From: Alphaproteobacteria bacterium
GTDB lineage: Bacteria > Pseudomonadota > Alphaproteobacteria > Rhodobacterales > Rhodobacteraceae
Reading direction: 5' to 3'
Assembly: GCA_013151335.1 (NCBI GenBank)
Contig: JAADIJ010000045.1
Span: 1 to 40,483, forward strand
Length of the DNA: 40,483 nt
Shown piece after piece: positions 36,780-40,483 of this stretch. The notes beneath the pieces were generated by a model. The model made no database searches. It saw only the letters and a list, made by a program, of their open reading frames with translations, and was not told the DNA's origin. Position 1 is the first letter of the stretch. Each line of letters begins with the position of its first letter. A program made the position numbers and the translations under genes.

Positions 36780-37361
36780 TCAGGCCCCCATTGCCCCCAT
36801 TCCAATCATTGCCAGCAGAAATATGATGAGAAACGAGGTCGCAAACGCCGTGGCAATCATACCGGCGAAGACTTTGAGCAACGACGAGAACCCATGCAGC
36901 TCGGCGACGAAATTTACGAAAACCCATACCGCAAAAATATTGGCCAGCGCAGTCAGGGCCTGCGCCAGCGGCGCGGATAAAACAAGCACCGGGACCAAGA
37001 CAATCTGCAGCAGCAGCATGATGAATTGCAGCCAGACGGTGATGGCCAACGACTGGTTAAGATCACCTTTTCCACCGAAAATCCGACCTGCAGCAAACAC
37101 CACCACAACCGTCACCAACAGCGTAATCATCTGCACAAACGCGAGCAGGATCGGGTTGCTCAGCAGCACATAAACAAAGGCCATACCCGGCACGCTGCTG
37201 AACGGCGTCAGCAAAAATGTGAGGATTGCGCCCAGTGCCACCACCAGTATCGCCAGCTCAAGCGACAGGGAAAAAGGAGGGGTATGCGTCAACAGCGCCC
37301 CCGCCGCCCGACGCGGTTGGGTCGCCGTCATCCGCACGAGCACCTTAAGTGTTTGAAACAT
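36780..37361 (-). CDS. YIP1 family membrane protein (third of three)
   Basis: 193 residues, about five membrane helices, with the short motif FGGKGDLNQSL (95-105). YIP1-domain bacterial proteins have no established function. Stop and sufS start are 2 bases apart (TGAACATG), and the start lies 12 bases after the preceding gene, so it belongs to the suf transcript. Confidence 0.82.
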   Translation of the reverse strand: MFQTLKVLVRMTATQPRRAAGALLTHTPPFSLSLELAILVVALGAILTFLLTPFSSVPGMAFVYVLLSNPILLAFVQMITLLVTVVVVFAAGRIFGGKGDLNQSLAITVWLQFIMLLLQIVLVPVLVLSAPLAQALTALANIFAVWVFVNFVAELHGFSSLLKVFAGMIATAFATSFLIIFLLAMIGMGAMGA

Positions 37362-37373
37362 CCACGACTGCCT

Positions 37374-38057
37374 TCAGATCATCCCTCTGGCATGAAAATA
37401 CATGCCCGCGATCAGGCCCACAAGCGAAACAACCGACATTGTCAGGAAAAGCGGCGAAACTTTGCGAAAACCTTGCGCACGCGCGACCGCGACTGAAACA
37501 TACCACACGAAAGGCAGCACTCCGAGCCAGTAGGGCGGCATGGAAATCCAGTCAGCACCGAAAATCGGGTAGCTGGCCTCAAGGTTGGTGAACAGGACCA
37601 GAATCAGAGCGGCCAAAATGCCAAATGGCGCGGTTACAAATGCGCCCCAGAACACGGCAATTCGGGTATTGCGCCAAGTCCCGCGCCCTCCGCAAAGGCG
37701 GCAAAGCGCGCCCAGAACCATCGCGAAAATATATAGACCGACGGTGCGGCCAACCATGGCCAAAACAAACAGGGCACCGATTTCAACCGAGATCAGACTG
37801 ACCCCTGCCAAGTTTGGCACCACTATGGCTTTGAGCGTCCATGACATGAAAAACGCCAAATCCGTGCTGAGTAATAGCAGCAGAAGATAAGGCTCGCTGG
37901 GCTTTTCGGTGATCAGACGCCGGGTCGAGGCCGACATGTTGAACCACGCAAACAGCACCTGATAGGTCAGGGTATATTCGCCCAGCTTGTTGCGGCGCTC
38001 GGGTTGAGGATAGGCCCGGTTTGAACCCGGCAAAGGGGTATAATCTGGTGCGTACAC
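37374..38057 (-). CDS. YIP1-like membrane protein (second of three)
   Basis: 227 residues from GTG 38057 (TAGGTAAG upstream). A soluble N-terminal stretch of ~55 residues, rich in Pro and Tyr, precedes about five membrane helices. The motif CGGRGTWRNTRIAVFW (122-137) corresponds to GGKG in its two neighbours. ATG at the codon for Met41 is an alternative start. Function unknown. Confidence 0.75.
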   Translation of the reverse strand: MYAPDYTPLPGSNRAYPQPERRNKLGEYTLTYQVLFAWFNMSASTRRLITEKPSEPYLLLLLLSTDLAFFMSWTLKAIVVPNLAGVSLISVEIGALFVLAMVGRTVGLYIFAMVLGALCRLCGGRGTWRNTRIAVFWGAFVTAPFGILAALILVLFTNLEASYPIFGADWISMPPYWLGVLPFVWYVSVAVARAQGFRKVSPLFLTMSVVSLVGLIAGMYFHARGMI

Positions 38058-38146
38058 GGCACTTACCTATAGTCTCAGGCCCCCGCCCTGTGACGCGTAG
38101 CTGTGCCAGACAATTGAGACAAATTTATGTCGATTGCGCGGTAGAT

Positions 38147-38650
38147 TTAAGGTTGGGACGCTGGTTTTTCGGCGGACGGGCGCTCCATCACGATCAGGAA
38201 CGTGAGCCAGACGTAGAGGAAAAATATCGCTCCCAAGCCCGAAATCACGGCTTGTACGAGTGGCGGCAGCGACGACTCTCTGGCGATTTCGATCAATATT
38301 ACAACGGGTTGCAGGGCAACAAGCGGCCAAAATAGTGCATATCTGGCCCCGGCACCCGTACCTTTTCCTCCCACCAGATAAGCGATGAAACGGCTGACAA
38401 TAGCGATGAAATAAAAGAACAGTGGGCCAAACAACATCGAGGTTGCAAATTGCGCGGCAATCAGGCGGCGCACCGCCTCGGCCCCCAAATCCTGCGAGAC
38501 CAGGTCCGGCAATCGCGAAAAAAGCGACACTAGTGCCGCCAGTAAAAGATAGGCCAGCAAGGTCGGCTCGCCCGCAATCGCGCCCTTGTTTCGACGCGCA
38601 ACGCGAGCCGGAAACAAGTAGGTGTCGACGATGTCGTGCCAGATCGCCAT
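38147..38650 (-). CDS. YIP1 family membrane protein (first of three)
   Basis: 167 residues, ATG 38650 overlapping the sufD stop (TGATG). Four to five membrane helices, motif VGGKGTGAGARYALFW (93-108), and a polar C-terminus (ERPSAEKPASQP). Shares the GGxG motif and layout with the next two genes, suggesting ancient duplication. Function unknown, but coupling to sufD points to a role with, or just co-expression with, Fe-S assembly. Confidence 0.82.
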   Translation of the reverse strand: MAIWHDIVDTYLFPARVARRNKGAIAGEPTLLAYLLLAALVSLFSRLPDLVSQDLGAEAVRRLIAAQFATSMLFGPLFFYFIAIVSRFIAYLVGGKGTGAGARYALFWPLVALQPVVILIEIARESSLPPLVQAVISGLGAIFFLYVWLTFLIVMERPSAEKPASQP

Positions 38651-39936
38651 CACGAATGGTGCCGCTCAACCCACGCCTCCAGCCGGGCGCGAATATCATC
38701 GCGGATTTCCTCGTTTTCAATCTCGTCCAAGGCCTCAAGTAAAAACGCCAGTACCAGCATATCTTGAGCCAAACGGCGCGGAACGCCGCGAGAAATCAGG
38801 TAAAACAGCGCATCCTCGTCAATCGCCCCGACAGTGGAACCATGCGAGCAGACCACGTCATCGGCGTAAATCTCAAGCTCGGGCTTGGCCAAAAATTGCG
38901 CATCCTCGTCCAGCAATAACCCTTGGCTAATCTGATAGCCATCGGTTTTCTGCGCGGTGGGTTTGACCAGAATTTTGCCCTGAAAAACCCCGGTCGCACC
39001 ATTGCGCAAGACCTTCTTGAACACCTGACGGCTCTCGCAATTGACACCCTCATGGGTGATGAAAATCGTGTCATCCTGATGAAACACCCCATCACCTGCC
39101 GAGGCTCCGGCGATGGTCGCGTGGGCATCATCGCCGAGCATCTCGATCACACACTCGTTGCGTGTCAGCGCGCCATTCATGGTTAACGTAAAGCTTTTAA
39201 ACGAGCTTTTCTGCCCGAGACGCGCGAAGATATGGGTTAGCGCGATCCGCTCCTGATCACGCCCCTGCATGCGAATATGATGAAATGACGCTCCGTCCGC
39301 GACGTCGACTTCCATCAGTTTATTGACGCGCGCCGCAACGGCCCCGCTCTCCAGCAGGGTTAGATCTCCGCCAGTTTCGATCTTGATCACATGGTGAATA
39401 ATCGCGTCCGCTGCGTGCGCGCTACGGCGATATTCAATGCTGACCGGGCGCGGCACCTGACCCGTTATCCGCATCAGCAAACCCTCAGTAGCGGTGGCGG
39501 TATTCAACGCCCCAAGCGGTCGCGCGACCGGAGTTTGGCCGCGCGCCTCCAACACCCCGTAAAGCTCGCGCGCCCAGTGGAGGTCTTGGGTTTGGGCCGC
39601 GTTTAACGGCTCGATCTCCAGAAATTCCATGAGCAAAGGGTCCGACGCGGCGGTATCAAACACCCCGTCGATAAACACAAGGCGCAGGCAATCCACGCCG
39701 TGAAACGCAACCGTATCGTCGGGCGCAAGAACTTCGGCAGGGTCGGCATCCGCAGCGATCAGGCGGTCGGGTCGGGGGAATTTCCAATACTCATCGCGAC
39801 GGCCGGGCAGCCCTTGCGCCACCAGCCGCCGAAGCGCCGATTTGCGGCTTTCGCTGATCCACGCGCCACCTTTAGGGATCGCCAGATTATCAAGGCGCAT
39901 GTCGGCTCCGGCCTGCTTTATACCAAGTGCGGGCAT
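38650..39936 (-). CDS. sufD: Fe-S cluster assembly protein SufD
   Basis: 428 residues. Part of the SufBC2D scaffold. The N-terminal helical region has GLPGRRDEYWKFPRPD; the beta-helix core ends in GVNCESRQVFKKVLRNGATGVFQGKILVKPTAQKTDGYQ-like sequence, and SHGSTVGAIDEDALFYLISRG is the SufB/SufD C-terminal signature. The start overlaps the sufC stop (TGATG). Confidence 0.94.
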   Translation of the reverse strand: MPALGIKQAGADMRLDNLAIPKGGAWISESRKSALRRLVAQGLPGRRDEYWKFPRPDRLIAADADPAEVLAPDDTVAFHGVDCLRLVFIDGVFDTAASDPLLMEFLEIEPLNAAQTQDLHWARELYGVLEARGQTPVARPLGALNTATATEGLLMRITGQVPRPVSIEYRRSAHAADAIIHHVIKIETGGDLTLLESGAVAARVNKLMEVDVADGASFHHIRMQGRDQERIALTHIFARLGQKSSFKSFTLTMNGALTRNECVIEMLGDDAHATIAGASAGDGVFHQDDTIFITHEGVNCESRQVFKKVLRNGATGVFQGKILVKPTAQKTDGYQISQGLLLDEDAQFLAKPELEIYADDVVCSHGSTVGAIDEDALFYLISRGVPRRLAQDMLVLAFLLEALDEIENEEIRDDIRARLEAWVERHHS

Positions 39937-40483
39937 CAGGCGACCTCGGCCAATAAATCGGCATAACCGTTGTTTTCAACCTCAAGCGCGAGGTCCGGCC
40001 CACCGCTTTTGATGATCTTCCCGTCGGCCATAATATGCACCACGTCCGGCTTAATATGATCAAGCAAGCGCTGATAATGGGTGATGACCAAGAACGAGCG
40101 GTTTCCGTCGCGCAGCGCATTCACCCCTTCGGCCACCAGCTTCATCGCGTCGACATCAAGCCCGCTATCGGTCTCGTCAAGAATGCACATCTTGGGGGCC
40201 AGCATCGCCATTTGCAGGATTTCATTGCGCTTTTTCTCGCCACCTGAAAAGCCGACATTGACCGGACGCTTTAGCATTTCCGCATCTATTTTCAATGACT
40301 TGGCCGTGGTTCGGATCAGTTTCAGAAAATCCGCCGCCGACAACTCGTCTTCGCCGCGCGCCTTGCGTTGAGAGTTCACCGCTGTTCTCAGAAAGGTCAT
40401 ATTGCCCACGCCGGGGATTTCGACCGGATACTGAAACGCCAAAAACAAACCGGCAGCAGCGCGATCTTCAGGCTCCATTCCCA
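39936..40483 (-). CDS. sufC: Fe-S cluster assembly ATPase SufC (5' end outside window)
   Basis: About 182 C-terminal residues; the frame is still open at the window edge, so the N-terminus with Walker A is missing. LFLAFQYPVEIPGV marks SufC; the ABC signature SGGEKKRNEILQ, Walker B CILDETDSGLD and the switch His in VITHYQRLLD are present. It powers the SufBCD scaffold. A Met in the frame at 40476-40478 is internal, not the start. Confidence 0.95.
   Translation of the reverse strand, partial: GMEPEDRAAAGLFLAFQYPVEIPGVGNMTFLRTAVNSQRKARGEDELSAADFLKLIRTTAKSLKIDAEMLKRPVNVGFSGGEKKRNEILQMAMLAPKMCILDETDSGLDVDAMKLVAEGVNALRDGNRSFLVITHYQRLLDHIKPDVVHIMADGKIIKSGGPDLALEVENNGYADLLAEVA

Noticed and set aside
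1-40483. CRISPR array, insertion sequence, prophage or integron
   Set aside because: No regularly spaced repeats, transposase, integrase or phage structural gene was seen on either strand.

Overview
This window looks like ordinary chromosome from a Rhodobacterales alphaproteobacterium of the Rhodobacteraceae/Roseobacter type. The evidence is a GcrA cell-cycle regulator, a DksA with only one of the four zinc cysteines, CcmI of a cytochrome c maturation system, heterotetrameric sarcosine oxidase, a HutF-type histidine pathway, and a suf operon carrying YIP1-like membrane proteins. Genes are tightly packed, with many start/stop overlaps (ATGA, GTGA, TGATG). I see no insertion sequence, prophage, CRISPR array or rRNA.

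Layout. 1-979 (minus): dksA followed by an FAD monooxygenase cut by the window edge. 1175-5196 (plus): a tightly coupled operon of MoxR ATPase, GNAT acetyltransferase, DUF2927-like lipoprotein, a 56-residue membrane protein and a CoxE-like VWA protein. 5281-5964: M48 peptidase. 5961-7160 (minus): RlmI-like methyltransferase. 7288-7886 (minus): a lipoprotein gene broken by a frameshift. 8058-13832 (minus): soxB, an unnamed periplasmic protein, soxD, soxA, soxG. 14176-16873 (plus): ccmI, ruvX, DUF1289, retropepsin-like protein. 16901-18761 (minus): dusA and a TauE/SafE exporter. 19053-19129: tRNA-Asp(GTC), then a 73-residue membrane protein. 19381-25927: divergent histidine utilisation cluster, hutF-hutC on minus and hutI-hutH-hutU on plus. 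25939-28594 (minus): argD-argF and a YbjN-like protein. 28842-30394: ABC-2 permease divergent from gcrA. 30410-35223 (plus): NUDIX hydrolase, DUF1178, lysC and a frameshifted ptsP. 35557-40483 (minus): sufC (partial), sufD, three YIP1-like proteins, sufS.

The catabolic genes turn methylated amines (sarcosine) and histidine into C1-folate, glycine and glutamate. argD/argF and lysC are biosynthetic. PtsP is the first enzyme of the nitrogen PTS. Suf proteins assemble Fe-S clusters.

Most worth a second look: the hut control region, where two face-to-face promoters overlap on one TGT-N4-ACA inverted repeat; a symmetric TTGTAAC-N13-GTTACAA element that can serve as a two-way promoter for gcrA and the ABC permease; a 15-bp long-range inverted repeat before lysC; a strong internal Shine-Dalgarno in lysC; single-base frameshifts in ptsP and in the 7.3-7.9 kb lipoprotein (possibly sequencing errors); three related membrane proteins inside the suf operon; and an unannotated 56-residue membrane protein between the lipoprotein and VWA genes of the moxR operon. 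I did not find a clearly new multi-gene defence or mobile system.
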